A DNA stretch of 36,616 nucleotides from Rhodobiaceae bacterium (GCA_020441905.1 JAGRLG010000013.1:1-36616); one strand, 5' to 3'; positions 5,545 through 15,000 are shown, numbered from the stretch's first letter. The notes: a model not told the origin generated them from the sequence alone. Program-made: numbers and translations.

Positions 5545-7860
5545 TTGCACCAGGCATCGCGACCGACCCAGTTCGGCATTGGCGCGTCCTTGCGGCGGCA
5601 CGAGGATCCGGCGCTGATTTCGGGCAAGGGCCGCTTCGTTGCCGACCTGGTGCCCGAGGGCGCCCTGCATGCCTTTGTCCTGCGCTCGGCGGTGGCCCAT
5701 GGCCGGTTCACCCTGCACGGGCTTGCGGCGGCGCGGGCGGCGGACGGTGTCGCAGATATCATTACCGGCGCCGATGTGACCCGTCTCGGCACCCTGCCCT
5801 GCCTCGGCATGCTCGACAATGCCGATGGCAGCACGCCCTATGTGCCGCCCTATCCGGTGCTGCCGCTGGACAGGGTGCGCCATGTCGGCGAGGCGCTGGC
5901 CATGGTGGTCGGGCAAAGCCGCGCGGCGGCGCAGGCGGCGGCCGAACTCATCGAGCCGCGCTTCGAGGAATTGCCCTGCGTTGTCGATGGCGCCGCGGCG
6001 CTGGCCGAGGGCGCGCCGCTGCTATGGGAGCAACTGGGGTCCAACCTGGCCTTCGACGCCGAGCATGGCGACAGGGAGGCAACGGACGCCGCCTTTGCCG
6101 GTGCCCACAAGGTTGTGCGTCTCGAACTTGTCAATAACCGGCTGGTCGCCAATTTCCTCGAACCGCGCGGCGCCCTTGGCGTCTATGACCCGGAGTCGGG
6201 GCGCTACCACCTCACCGCCGGCTCGCAAGGCGTCCATCTGCTGGTGCCGGCGCTGGCCGATCATGTGCTCAAGATTCCCCGCGAGAGGCTCCATGTCGTC
6301 ACCCCCGATGTCGGCGGCGGCTTCGGCACCAAATATTTCACCTATCGCGAATATGCCCTGGTGCTGCTGGCGGCGGAACGAACCGGCCGGCCGGTGGCCT
6401 GGATCGCGGACCGGGTCGAGCATTTCCTGGCCGATTATCATGGCCGCGACCATGTCTCGCGGGCCGAGCTGGCGCTGGACGAGGAGGGGCGATTTCTCGC
6501 CGTCCGCGCCGATACCGTCGCCAATATGGGCGCCTATCTGGGGCAGATGGCGGTGTTTGTCGGCATTGCCGGCGGCGGCATGGTGCCCGGCGTCTACCGC
6601 ACGCCCGCCGTGCATGTGCGCATGCGCGGCGCCTATACCAATACCGTGCCGGTGGATGCCTATCGCGGCGCCGGGCGGCCCGAGGCGGCCTATCTGATCG
6701 AGCGCTTGGTCGACAAGGCGGCGCGCGAGATCGGCATGGCGCCGGACGAGATCCGCCGCCGCAACATGATCGGTTCCGGCGAGATCCCGTTCACGACGCC
6801 GACCGGGCGGACCTATGACAGCGGCGATTTTGCCGGCCACATGGCGCGGGCGATGGAGCGGGCGGACTGGGCCGGGTTTGCGGCGCGGGAAAAAGTCTCC
6901 CTGGCCAATGGTCGTTTGCGCGGAATCGGCATGGCGACCTATATCGAAGCCTGTTCGGGAGGCGGGCCGGAAGAAGCGCGCGTCGATCTCATGCCTGACG
7001 GCACGGCGACGATCCGTATCGGCACCCAGTCCAGCGGCCAGGGCCACCATACCGCCTATGCCCAGCTGGCGGGCGCGCAGCTCGGCATTTCGCCAGATCG
7101 CATCAAGGTTATCCAGGGCGATAGCGACGAGATTGCCCGCGGCGCGGGAACCGGCGGCTCGCGTTCGATCCCGGTCGGCGGCACCGGAGTCTTTCGCGCC
7201 GCCGGGGTTTTGGCGGAAAAACTGCGGGAACGGGCGGGCGAAAGCCTGGAGGCGGCACCGGACGATATCGAGCTTGGCGCCAATATGGCGCGCATAAAGG
7301 GCACTGACCGCGCGGTCGCGATCGGCGCGCTCATCGCCGCCATGGACGAAGGCGAGCGGCAGGAAAGCCGGGCCTGGCAACCGCCGGCGCCGACCTATCC
7401 CAATGGCACCCACATCGCGGAGGTGGAGATCGATCCGGAAACCGGCGCCATCCTTATCCATAGCTATACCGTGGTCGACGATTTCGGGGTCGCCCTAAAT
7501 CCGCTGCTGCTGGAGGGACAGATTCACGGCGGCGTGGCACAGGGTATCGGCCAGGCGATGCTGGAGCGCACGGTCTATGATGGCGAGAGCGGGCAATTGG
7601 TCACAGCCTCGCTGATGGACTATTGCTTGCCGCGGGCCGACGATGTGCCGATGTTCGATTTCGAAATGCGCAATATGCCCTCGGCGACCAATGCGCTGGG
7701 CATGAAGGGCGCCGGCGAGGCGGGGGCCATCGGGGCCTGCCCGGCGCTGGTCAATGCGGTATGCGATGCCCTTGCCCGCGCCGGGGGCGCGAGCCATATC
7801 GACATGCCGATGACGCCCGAAAGCGTTTGGAAGGCGCTGCGGGGCGGGGATGAAAAATGA
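5545..7860 (+). CDS. xanthine dehydrogenase-family molybdopterin-binding large subunit
   Basis: A 771-residue catalytic (L) subunit of the xanthine oxidase/aldehyde oxidase/CO-dehydrogenase superfamily, which hydroxylates carbon centres with a molybdenum-cytosine-dinucleotide cofactor. Visible signatures are the N-terminal hammerhead domain (SLRRHEDPALISGKGRF), DVGGGFGTK, AYRGAGRPEAAY at 372 on, the cofactor loop around GTQSSGQGHH, and MKGAGEAGAIG, where Glu725 is the catalytic base. The AYRGAGR loop marks the form II (CoxL-like) type, not true CO dehydrogenase, whose loop is AYRCSFR. Length is normal. There is no Tat signal, so it should be cytosolic. The start is TTG at 5545 behind AAAAGGG. 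The usual FAD (M) and 2Fe-2S (S) subunit genes are absent here. A c-type cytochrome gene overlaps the stop by four bases (ATGA). The substrate is unknown. Confidence 0.93.
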   Translation: MHQASRPTQFGIGASLRRHEDPALISGKGRFVADLVPEGALHAFVLRSAVAHGRFTLHGLAAARAADGVADIITGADVTRLGTLPCLGMLDNADGSTPYVPPYPVLPLDRVRHVGEALAMVVGQSRAAAQAAAELIEPRFEELPCVVDGAAALAEGAPLLWEQLGSNLAFDAEHGDREATDAAFAGAHKVVRLELVNNRLVANFLEPRGALGVYDPESGRYHLTAGSQGVHLLVPALADHVLKIPRERLHVVTPDVGGGFGTKYFTYREYALVLLAAERTGRPVAWIADRVEHFLADYHGRDHVSRAELALDEEGRFLAVRADTVANMGAYLGQMAVFVGIAGGGMVPGVYRTPAVHVRMRGAYTNTVPVDAYRGAGRPEAAYLIERLVDKAAREIGMAPDEIRRRNMIGSGEIPFTTPTGRTYDSGDFAGHMARAMERADWAGFAAREKVSLANGRLRGIGMATYIEACSGGGPEEARVDLMPDGTATIRIGTQSSGQGHHTAYAQLAGAQLGISPDRIKVIQGDSDEIARGAGTGGSRSIPVGGTGVFRAAGVLAEKLRERAGESLEAAPDDIELGANMARIKGTDRAVAIGALIAAMDEGERQESRAWQPPAPTYPNGTHIAEVEIDPETGAILIHSYTVVDDFGVALNPLLLEGQIHGGVAQGIGQAMLERTVYDGESGQLVTASLMDYCLPRADDVPMFDFEMRNMPSATNALGMKGAGEAGAIGACPALVNAVCDALARAGGASHIDMPMTPESVWKALRGGDEK

Positions 7861-8225
7861 ACAAGGGGAGAACCGGTTCGATGCGCCTGGCGGGTTTGGG
7901 ATTTGCGGCTGTGATGCTTGCCGCCGGCGTTGCCGGCGCGCTCGGGGCGGAGCGCGGGATGGCGCAGATGGGGCGCGGCCTTGCCGAAACCTGGTGCGCG
8001 TCGTGCCATCTGATCGGCAATGAACCCGGCGACAAGGCACCGGCGGCCAGCGAGGCGCCTTCATTTGTTGCCGTGGCGGAGAAATTCGACGCGGCACGGC
8101 GCGAGGCGCTGGCCACCTGGCTGGCTACGCCCCATGGCAAGATGCCGAGCCTGTCGCTGAGCCGGGCCGAGATCGCGGATATCCTGGCCTATATCGAGAC
8201 GCTGGGCGGCGCGCCGGGCCGCTAG
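7857..8225 (+). CDS. small c-type cytochrome
   Basis: A 122-residue class I cytochrome c. A basic N-terminus and hydrophobic segment (about 10-31, ending ALGAE) form a Sec signal peptide. The haem-binding motif CASCH is at 47-51. GKMP near residue 96 gives the likely axial methionine. The start ATG overlaps the molybdoenzyme stop in an ATGA arrangement, so the two are translationally coupled. The obvious idea is that the cytochrome takes electrons from the molybdoenzyme. However, the cytochrome is periplasmic and the large subunit has no export signal, so direct transfer would need an unseen partner. It could instead be an unrelated electron carrier. The gene meets the convergent phosphatase-family gene with only four bases between stops. 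Confidence 0.9.
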   Translation: MNKGRTGSMRLAGLGFAAVMLAAGVAGALGAERGMAQMGRGLAETWCASCHLIGNEPGDKAPAASEAPSFVAVAEKFDAARREALATWLATPHGKMPSLSLSRAEIADILAYIETLGGAPGR

Positions 8226-8229
8226 GCGG

Positions 8230-9204
8230 CTAGAGCGCGAATTCGGCCACCAGCGGGGCATGAAAGGATCCTGGCGGCGCGTCGATGCGCGCCGGGCCGA
8301 TCAGTTCGTCGAACAGGACCTCGTTGTGGACATCGACGCTACGCAGGGCGGCGAGCAGGGAGCGGCTGACCAGGATATGGTCGAGCATTTGCGGCCTGCC
8401 GTGATGGGTCACCGAATAGCGCCGGTCGGCGGCAAGATTGCGATCCACGGGAATGAGCATGGCGCCGGCCAGGGCGCCGTTTCCGGTATCGTCCTGCGAG
8501 CCGACGGCGATGCGCAGGGCGCTGGCGCGGTCCTCGGCATTGAAGTCGCCGGTAACGGCAATCAGGGCATCGGGATCCTGGTTGAACAGGGCGTCGGCGA
8601 GCCGGCGCACCTCGACCGCCTGGCCGAGACGCTTCATGGCGGCGATAAAGAAACCTTCCGCCCAGCCCTCGACGCTGTGCCAGGCGAAGGGTCCGCTTTT
8701 CTGCCCCGCGACAGGGGCGGCCAGCGGCGCCCGCAAGTGAAGGTTGACGACGTGGAGCACGCGGCCGCCGGGCAATTCCAGGGTGGCGTGCAGCAGCGGC
8801 CGGTCCCATTGCACCGGCTGGGGTGTCTCCTCGGCCGGCTCGGCGGTGCGGGCGCGATAGAGCGGCGGATCGACCAGCCGGTGGCGCAGCTCCTCGCTGG
8901 CGGTAATGGGATAGCGCGACAGGATGACCAGATTGTGCAGATCGGAGACGGCGTCCTTGCGCGCGCCATGGGTCGAGATCATGTGGTGGCCGCGGTAGAT
9001 GGTGGCGTCGAGCAGGCGGCGCAGGGCAATGAGATCGCGCGGCCTGGCATTGTCCGGACGCTGGCCGTTGACCTCCTGAAGGCAGAGGATATCGGCATCG
9101 AGGCGCTCGAGTTGGGGTTTCAGCGCGGCGATGCGTTCATCGAGCGGGGCGCTGCCGGCGGCATTGGACCCCAGGGATTCGAGATTGAAGGTGGCAAGGC
9201 GCAT
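8230..9204 (-). CDS. endonuclease/exonuclease/phosphatase-family protein
   Basis: A 324-residue member of the EEP superfamily (DNase I, exonuclease III, inositol-phosphatase fold). Metal and catalytic motifs appear in order: TFNLES at the N-terminus, LQEVN with the metal-binding Glu44, VVNLHLRAP in the middle, GDFNAED, LDHILVS and the terminal SFHAPLVAEF with the catalytic His. All key residues seem present. There is no signal peptide, so a cytosolic Mg-dependent phosphodiesterase or nuclease is likely; the substrate cannot be told from motifs. The ATG is followed at once by the family's first strand (MRLATFNLES). The gene is convergent with the cytochrome gene. Confidence 0.88.
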   Translation of the reverse strand: MRLATFNLESLGSNAAGSAPLDERIAALKPQLERLDADILCLQEVNGQRPDNARPRDLIALRRLLDATIYRGHHMISTHGARKDAVSDLHNLVILSRYPITASEELRHRLVDPPLYRARTAEPAEETPQPVQWDRPLLHATLELPGGRVLHVVNLHLRAPLAAPVAGQKSGPFAWHSVEGWAEGFFIAAMKRLGQAVEVRRLADALFNQDPDALIAVTGDFNAEDRASALRIAVGSQDDTGNGALAGAMLIPVDRNLAADRRYSVTHHGRPQMLDHILVSRSLLAALRSVDVHNEVLFDELIGPARIDAPPGSFHAPLVAEFAL

Positions 9205-9409
9205 GCATTTTCCCTCGCGCCGCCGGGCAGCGGCCCGCGGTTGCTGATGGCGCCATTGTCGCCGCGTTGGCCCACAGGCCGCAAGGGGCAGCTGGACGGT
9301 GCGCCGCCGCGCTTGCGCCGCAAGGTCTTGAGTTGCGCCAAGGATGGCCTAAGCTGGCGGCAGATCCGGCGCGCGGCTAGCGCCAGGGAATTTGAGGGGC
9401 ACGCACGAC

Positions 9410-10039
9410 ATGGCTACACCGTTTCTCGCCGGCAGACCGGCCAGCACAGGCGCGCCGATGCGCTTTCTTGTCCTTGTCCTGGCCGTTTTCACCCTGGCCG
9501 GCTGCGGCGTAAATGCCATTCCAACCTATGAGGAGCAGGCGCGCGCCGCCTGGGGCCAGGTCGAGAACCAGTATCAGCGCCGCGCCGATCTCATTCCCAA
9601 TCTGGTGGAGACGGTGAAGGGCTATGCGGCGCATGAAAAGGAAGTGCTGGAGGCGGTGGTCGAGGCGCGCGCCAAGGCGACGCAGATGCAGCTTCCCGCC
9701 GATATCCTGACCAACCCGGAAGCATTCGAGCGCTTTCAGCAGGTCCAGGGCCAGATCACCGGTGCGCTGGCGCGGTTGCTGGCGGTGGTGGAAAATTATC
9801 CCGACCTCAAGGCCAACCAGAATTTCCTCGCCCTGCAGTCGCAGCTGGAAGGCACCGAGAACCGGGTTTCGGTGGCACGGCGCGACTATATCGAGGCGGT
9901 GCGGCTCTATAATACCGAGCTCAAGACCATTCCCGGCGTGATCTGGAAGTCGGTGCTCTATTCCGACCGCCAGCCGATGCAGCAGTTTTCCGCCAGCGAA
10001 GGCGCCAAAGAGGTGCCGAAGGTCAATTTCGGCAAATAG
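9410..10039 (+). CDS. lemA: LemA family protein (lipoprotein)
   Basis: A 209-residue LemA-family protein. The N-terminus carries a lipoprotein signal (MRFLVLVLAVFTLAGCG) with the lipobox Cys. The conserved start of the domain follows: YEEQARAAWGQVENQYQRRADLIPNLVETVKGYA. The family forms a long helical hairpin or bundle on the outer face of the membrane; its function is poorly known. The ATG at 9410 has AGGGG ten bases upstream. An ATG at 9458 would give a shorter, more usual lipoprotein signal and is a real alternative. A TTG at 9392 is less likely. The stop is directly followed by the ATG of the first TPM gene (no gap), so the three genes to 11465 form one operon. Confidence 0.92.
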   Translation: MATPFLAGRPASTGAPMRFLVLVLAVFTLAGCGVNAIPTYEEQARAAWGQVENQYQRRADLIPNLVETVKGYAAHEKEVLEAVVEARAKATQMQLPADILTNPEAFERFQQVQGQITGALARLLAVVENYPDLKANQNFLALQSQLEGTENRVSVARRDYIEAVRLYNTELKTIPGVIWKSVLYSDRQPMQQFSASEGAKEVPKVNFGK

Positions 10040-10849
10040 ATGCGGATGATGGCGGCGCAGCGGGGGCAACCGGCAAACCTGGCGAGTTGGCGGCACGGAG
10101 CGCTGAGCCGGCTGTTGGCGGCGCTGCTGGCGCTGATCGCCTTTGCGGCGGCGGTGCCGGCTGTTGCGGCGCCCGTCTTTCCTCCCCTCACCGGCCGCAT
10201 CGTCGATGGCGCCGATCTTCTTGGCCCGGACATCGAAGCGGCGCTGACCGCCAGGCTGTCGGCGCTTGAGGACAAGACCGGCGACCAGCTTGTCATCGTC
10301 ACACTGCCCTCGCTGCAGGGCGAAACGATCGAGGAGTTCGGCGTAGCGCTTGGCCGCCACTGGGCCATCGGCGAGAAGGACAAGAACAATGGCGTGCTGC
10401 TGATCGTGGCGCCCAATGAACGCAAGGTCCGCATCGAGGTCGGTTACGGCCTTGAGGGCGTGCTGACCGACGCCCTGACCCGCGTCATCATCGAAACCTC
10501 GATCCTGCCGCATTTTCGCGCCGGCGACATGGCGGCCGGCGTCGCCGAGGGTGCCAAGGACATCGTCGCGGTGCTGTCGGGCGCCGGCGAAGAGGTCGCC
10601 CAGCGCATGGTGGCGCCGCCATCGGCCAGCGACGATGTGTTCGACACCATTTTCCCGATCCTGATTTTCATCATGATCGTTATCGTTATCGTCATCATCA
10701 TTCGCAATGGCGGAACGGGCAGCGGCAGCGGCGGCTGGTCCTCTTCCTCGTCTTCGGGCAGCTCCTGGGGCAGCTCCTCGGGAAGCTCGGGTGGATTTTC
10801 CGGCGGCGGCGGCAGTTTCGGCGGCGGCGGGTCTTCGGGGAGCTGGTAG
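10040..10849 (+). CDS. TPM-domain protein with Gly/Ser-rich tail
   Basis: A 269-residue YgcG-family protein. A Sec signal peptide (LLAALLALIAFAAAVPAVAA) is followed by the TPM_phosphatase domain (about 48-190: GRIVDGADLLGP, LEDKTGDQLVIVTLPSLQG, GVLLIVAPNERKVRIEVGYGLEG). Next come one membrane helix of almost only I, V and M residues (about 208-225) and a tail of repeated G, S and W. The domain should face the periplasm. The name comes from a plant thylakoid family linked to photosystem II repair, whose phosphatase activity is doubtful for bacteria. The LemA-TPM pairing is widespread. The low-complexity tail is typical of the family and not a sign of error. Confidence 0.92.
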   Translation: MRMMAAQRGQPANLASWRHGALSRLLAALLALIAFAAAVPAVAAPVFPPLTGRIVDGADLLGPDIEAALTARLSALEDKTGDQLVIVTLPSLQGETIEEFGVALGRHWAIGEKDKNNGVLLIVAPNERKVRIEVGYGLEGVLTDALTRVIIETSILPHFRAGDMAAGVAEGAKDIVAVLSGAGEEVAQRMVAPPSASDDVFDTIFPILIFIMIVIVIVIIIRNGGTGSGSGGWSSSSSSGSSWGSSSGSSGGFSGGGGSFGGGGSSGSW

Positions 10850-10853
10850 GGCC

Positions 10854-11465
10854 ATGAACATCACCGACCAGGACCGGCAAGCCATCGCGGCGGCGATCAC
10901 TAAGGCGGAACAGGCCACCAGCGGCGAGATCTTCTGCGTGGTCACGCGGACAAGCGACGATTACCGCTTCATTCCGCTGCTGTGGGCGGCGCTCGCCGCC
11001 CTTGTCCTGCCGGCGCCGCTGATTGTTTTCAGCCAGGTTGCGGCCGAGATCGTCTTCCTCGCCCAGCTGGTGACATTCGCCGCGCTGGCGCTTGCCTTGA
11101 GCTGGTGGCCGCTGCGCATTCGCGCGGTGCCGGCGAGGATCCGCCGCCAGCGTGCCCACGCCCATGCCGTGCAGCAATTCCTCGCCCATGGCCTGCACAC
11201 CACCAGGTCGCGCACGGGGGTATTGCTTTTTCTGTCGCTCGCCGAGCGCTACGGGGAAGTGGTGGCCGATGAGGGTATCTACAGCAAGGTCGATCCCGGG
11301 ACATGGGACGAGGCGGTGGCGGTGCTGACGGCAGGCGCGCGCAAGGGTTCGGTCGGCGAAGCCTTCACCAGCGCCATCGAAATCTGCGGCAAGGTTCTGG
11401 CGGCGCATTTCCCGCCGGAAAAGGGTGACCGCAACGAACTGGAAAACCGTCTCGTCGAACTGTGA
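10854..11465 (+). CDS. second TPM-domain membrane protein
   Basis: A 203-residue protein four bases downstream of the first TPM gene, started by ATG at 10854. The N-terminus (ITKAEQATSGEIFCVVTR) matches the start of the TPM fold, two hydrophobic helices follow (LLWAALAALVLPAPLIVF and a stretch ending LALALSWWPL), and the rest of the domain continues after them (TTRSRTGVLLFLSLAERYGEVVADEGI). The TPM fold is thus split by the membrane hairpin, as in other alphaproteobacterial LemA-operon members. Frame upstream of 10854 is only a shadow of the Gly/Ser tail. It likely works with LemA and the first TPM protein at the inner membrane; the role is unknown. Confidence 0.88.
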   Translation: MNITDQDRQAIAAAITKAEQATSGEIFCVVTRTSDDYRFIPLLWAALAALVLPAPLIVFSQVAAEIVFLAQLVTFAALALALSWWPLRIRAVPARIRRQRAHAHAVQQFLAHGLHTTRSRTGVLLFLSLAERYGEVVADEGIYSKVDPGTWDEAVAVLTAGARKGSVGEAFTSAIEICGKVLAAHFPPEKGDRNELENRLVEL

Positions 11466-11528
11466 TTGCGGGTCAAGACGTGGCCCCGCGCAATTGCTTC
11501 CATTTGAATCATGGGATTAAGCGCACCT

Positions 11529-11544
11529 TAGCACCTGCGTGCTA
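11529..11544. promoter_or_regulatory. hairpin next to the Shine-Dalgarno of the following gene
   Basis: TAGCAC (11529-11534) pairs with GTGCTA (11539-11544) across a four-base loop. The right arm touches the AGGA ribosome-binding site (11544-11547). It could be an operator or could affect translation. Confidence 0.25.
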
Positions 11545-11554
11545 GGATGTGGCC

Positions 11555-11866
11555 ATGATCGGTGCCCTCAATACGGCCCTGACGGGCTTGCAGACCTTCG
11601 CCGGCAAGGCTGAAAAAGCCGCTGGCGAAATCGTGCGCTCGTCCGGCGATGTCTCGCAGACGCAGGATGCGGCGCCCGCTTCGGGCAATGCCTCGCTGGC
11701 CGCACCGATTACCGGCAGCCCGGTCAATGCGGTGGCTCCGGTTCCCGGCGATTTGGAAAAGGCCGCCGTCGATCTCAAACTCGCCGAGGCCGGCTACAAG
11801 GCCTCCGCTCGTCTGGTCAAGTCGCTGACCAATATGCAGGACGCGCTGCTCGACGTTCTGCGCTGA
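11555..11866 (+). CDS. mini flagellar-rod-like protein
   Basis: A 103-residue protein. The start MIGALNTALTGLQTF resembles the N-terminal helix of flagellar rod and hook proteins (FlgB/C/F/G family), but the ANNIANVNT motif is replaced by other residues. The C-terminus (AEAGYKASARLVKSLTNMQDALLDVLR) resembles their C-terminal helix (QRAYEANAKVIKTADEM type). The middle 50 residues are Ala/Pro/Ser-rich linker. The family members are about 130-260 residues, so this one keeps only the two coil-forming ends. The ATG at 11555 has AGGA seven bases upstream; a GTG at 11549 is less likely. No other flagellar gene is nearby. It may be an accessory axial protein or an unrelated coiled coil. The assignment rests on pattern only. 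Confidence 0.6.
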   Translation: MIGALNTALTGLQTFAGKAEKAAGEIVRSSGDVSQTQDAAPASGNASLAAPITGSPVNAVAPVPGDLEKAAVDLKLAEAGYKASARLVKSLTNMQDALLDVLR

Positions 11867-12010
11867 GCGCTTCCCCTAAAGCCCTTGTCAAACCCGATTG
11901 CCGCTTCGCCGGCAGCGCCGCCCAAGCGGTCATTATGGACTTGTTCACCCACTTGCCGAACAATCGCTGCGGCCGGGGATGCCGACGCGTCCGCGGCCGG
12001 AGGGGGATCA

Positions 12011-12025
12011 CGGTCCGGCGGACCG
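12011..12025. promoter_or_regulatory. 7-1-7 palindrome just upstream of the glutamate dehydrogenase gene
   Basis: CGGTCCG-G-CGGACCG is a perfect palindrome lying about 17 bases before the ATG and touching the AGGGGAT ribosome-binding site. It could be a regulator site or an RNA hairpin affecting translation. In G+C-rich DNA it may also be chance. Confidence 0.3.
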
Positions 12026-12041
12026 TTCAGGGGATAGCGGC

Positions 12042-15000
12042 ATGACGTCTCATCTGGCGGAAGCAAACAGCGCTTTGATCAGCGAAATTCTGAACGCGGC
12101 GCGCGCCTGCGGCGAAGCGGGCGATGACATGGCGGGGTTCTTTGACGCCCTGTTTGCCCAGACCATTCACGAGGACCTGGCCCAATATCAACGCGGCGAT
12201 CTGGCCGCGGCGGCGCTCGGGACCTGGGACCATTTGCAACAGCGCAAGCCGGGTCTGCACAAGATCCGGATCATCAATCCCGACATTTCGGTGCGCAGCG
12301 AATATGGCTGGCAGACCGCTGTCACGGTGATCGAGATCATCAATGACAACATGCCGTTCCTGGTCGATTCGGTGATGGGCGAATTGCAGGATCGCGGCCT
12401 CGACGTGCATCTGGTGCTGCATCCGGTGCTGGCGCTGAGCCGCGACGAGGAGGGCAGGCTGGCGGGTCCGGTGCGCCGCGCCGTCCGCGGCCAGGAGGTC
12501 CGCGACGGCCTCAAGGAAAGCCTGATCCACATCCATGTCGACCGCATCGAACAAGACGCGGCGCGCAACGAATTGGCGAATGCGCTGTCCGGCGTGCTCG
12601 ACGAGTGCCGGCTCGCGGTCAAGGACTGGCCGGTGATGGTGACGCGGCTGGAAGAGGCCATCAAGTCCTTCCAGACCAGCCCGCCGCCGATCCCGGTCGA
12701 TGAAATCGCCGAGGCGATCCAGTTCCTGCGCTGGCTGGCGGACAACAACTTCACCCTGCTCGGCATGCGCGAATATGCCTTTGACAGCGATGCGCCGGGC
12801 GGCGGAATGGAACGGCTGGCCCAGCCGGGCCTCGGGATCCTGTCCAATCCGCAGGTCAAGGTGTTGCGGCGCGGCCGCGAACTGGTGACCTTCACGCCGG
12901 AGGTGCGCGAGTTTCTGATGCAGCCGGTGCCGTTGATCGTCACCAAGGCCAATGTGCGCTCGCGGGTGCACCGGCGCGCCCATATGGACTATGTCGGCAT
13001 CAAGCTGTTTTCGCCCGAAGGTAAGATGAGCGGCGAATTGCGGGTCATCGGCCTGTTCACCTCCACCGCCTATACCCGCTCGGCGCGCTCCATCCCCTTC
13101 CTGCGCCGCAAGATCGACCAGGTGGTGCGGGCGCTGGGTTTCAATCCCACCGATCATTCGGGCAAGGCTTTGATCAACGTGCTCGAGCAGTTCCCGCGCG
13201 ACGAGCTGTTCCAGATCGATATCGAGACGCTGACCCGGCATGCCCTCGCCATCTTGCAGCTGGGAGAGCATCCGCGCCTGCGCGTTCTGGCCCGCCCCGA
13301 CCGTTTCGACCGCTATGTCTCGGTGCTGCTCTATGTGCCGCGCGACCGCTATTCGACCAGCGTGCGCGAAAAGGTCGGCGACTATCTGGCCCGAACCTAT
13401 GACGGCCGGGTATCGGCCTATTACCCGACCTTCCTCGAAGGGCGGCTGGTGCGCGTGCATTTCATTATCGGCCGCTATGAGGGCGAGACGCCAAACCCGT
13501 CGCCGGAACGGCTGGAGGAGGATATCGCGGCGCTGGTGCGCACCTGGAGCGACGACCTGCATCTGGCACTGGGTGCCAGCATGGAAGGGCAGCAGGTCCG
13601 CAAGCTCCAGGAGCGCTACGGCCAGGCCTTTCCGGTTTCCTATCAGGAAGCGTTCAGCGCCGATGCTGCGGTTCACGACATTTCCTTCATCGAGCAGTTG
13701 TCGGCGACGAGGCGCATCGCCATCGACTTCGTGCGCCGCGACGGCGAAGGCGATCACAGCGACCGGGTGGGGCTGAAGCTGTTCAATCTGGGCGAACCGA
13801 TCTTCCTCACCGACCGCGTGCCGGTGCTGGAAAACATGGGCTTCCGGGTTGTCGACGAGCGCTCCTATTCGGTGCTTCCGGAAGGCTCGGAGAGCATCTG
13901 GATGCACGACATGACACTGGAGACCGACGATGGCGCGCCGGTGGACCTCGCCGATCTGCGCTCGCGGCTTGACGAGTGCTTTACCGCGGTCTGGGGCGGG
14001 CAAGCGGAAAATGACGGCTATAACGCCCTCGTCCTGCGCGCCGGCATCCAGTGGCGCGACATTGCCATCCTGCGCGCCTATAGCCGTTATCTGCGCCAGA
14101 TCCGCACCCCCTTCAGCCAGGACTATATGTGGCAGACCATGGCCCGCCATCCGGCCATCGCCGCCAGCCTGATCGAATTGTTCCGGGTGCGGTTCGATCC
14201 CGATAACGGCCTCGACGAGGCGGCGCGCGCCGGCGCCGAAAAGGAGATCCTGGCCGGGATCGAAAAGGCGCTGCAGGCGGTCGATAATCTGGATGAAGAC
14301 CGCATCGTGCGCCATTTCGTCAATCTGGCGGAAGCCACCCTGCGCACCAGCGTCTATCAGCGCGACCAGCATGGCGACCTCAAGCCGGCGATGGCGTTCA
14401 AGATCCGCTCGCGCCAGGTCGACGGCCTGCCGGCGCCGCGGCCCTATGCCGAGATCTTTGTCTACAGCCCGCGTGTCGAAGGCGTGCATCTGCGCTTCGG
14501 CGAGGTGGCGCGCGGCGGCCTGCGCTGGTCGGACCGGCCGCAGGATTTCCGCACCGAGGTGCTGGGCCTGGTCAAGGCGCAGCAGGTCAAGAACGCGGTC
14601 ATCGTGCCGGTCGGCGCCAAGGGCGGCTTTGTGCCCAAGCGGCTGCCGGCGCCCGGCGCCAGCCGCGAGGAGATCAGCGCCGAGGGCATTGCCGCCTACA
14701 AGATCTTCGTTTCCAGCCTGCTCGACATCACCGACAATCTGGAGGGCGGCGAAGCGGTGCCGCCGCAGCGCGTGGTGCGCCATGACGGCGACGATCCCTA
14801 TCTGGTGGTGGCCGCCGACAAGGGCACGGCGAGCTTTTCCGACATCGCCAACGAGATTTCGGAGAACCGCCATTTCTGGCTCGGCGATGCCTTCGCCTCG
14901 GGCGGCTCGGTGGGCTATGACCACAAGAAGATGGGCATTACGGCGCGTGGCGGCTGGGAGGCGGTCAAGCGCCATTTCCGCGAGATGGACCACGACATCC

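Noticed and set aside
6022..7461. A 479-codon minus-strand open frame inside the molybdoenzyme gene
   Set aside because: Shadow frame; the plus strand encodes a clearly conserved enzyme with intact motifs.
5545..7860. A true aerobic CO dehydrogenase large subunit
   Set aside because: The active-site loop reads AYRGAGR, not the AYRCSFR of form I enzymes, and no S or M subunit genes lie nearby.
8260..9531. A 423-codon plus-strand open frame over the phosphatase-family gene
   Set aside because: Antisense shadow; it crosses a gene end and the LemA promoter and shows no domain.
10720..10848. Tandem repeat in the Gly/Ser-rich tail of the first TPM protein
   Set aside because: The low-complexity GGGGS-type tail is normal for YgcG-family proteins and is not a regular DNA repeat.
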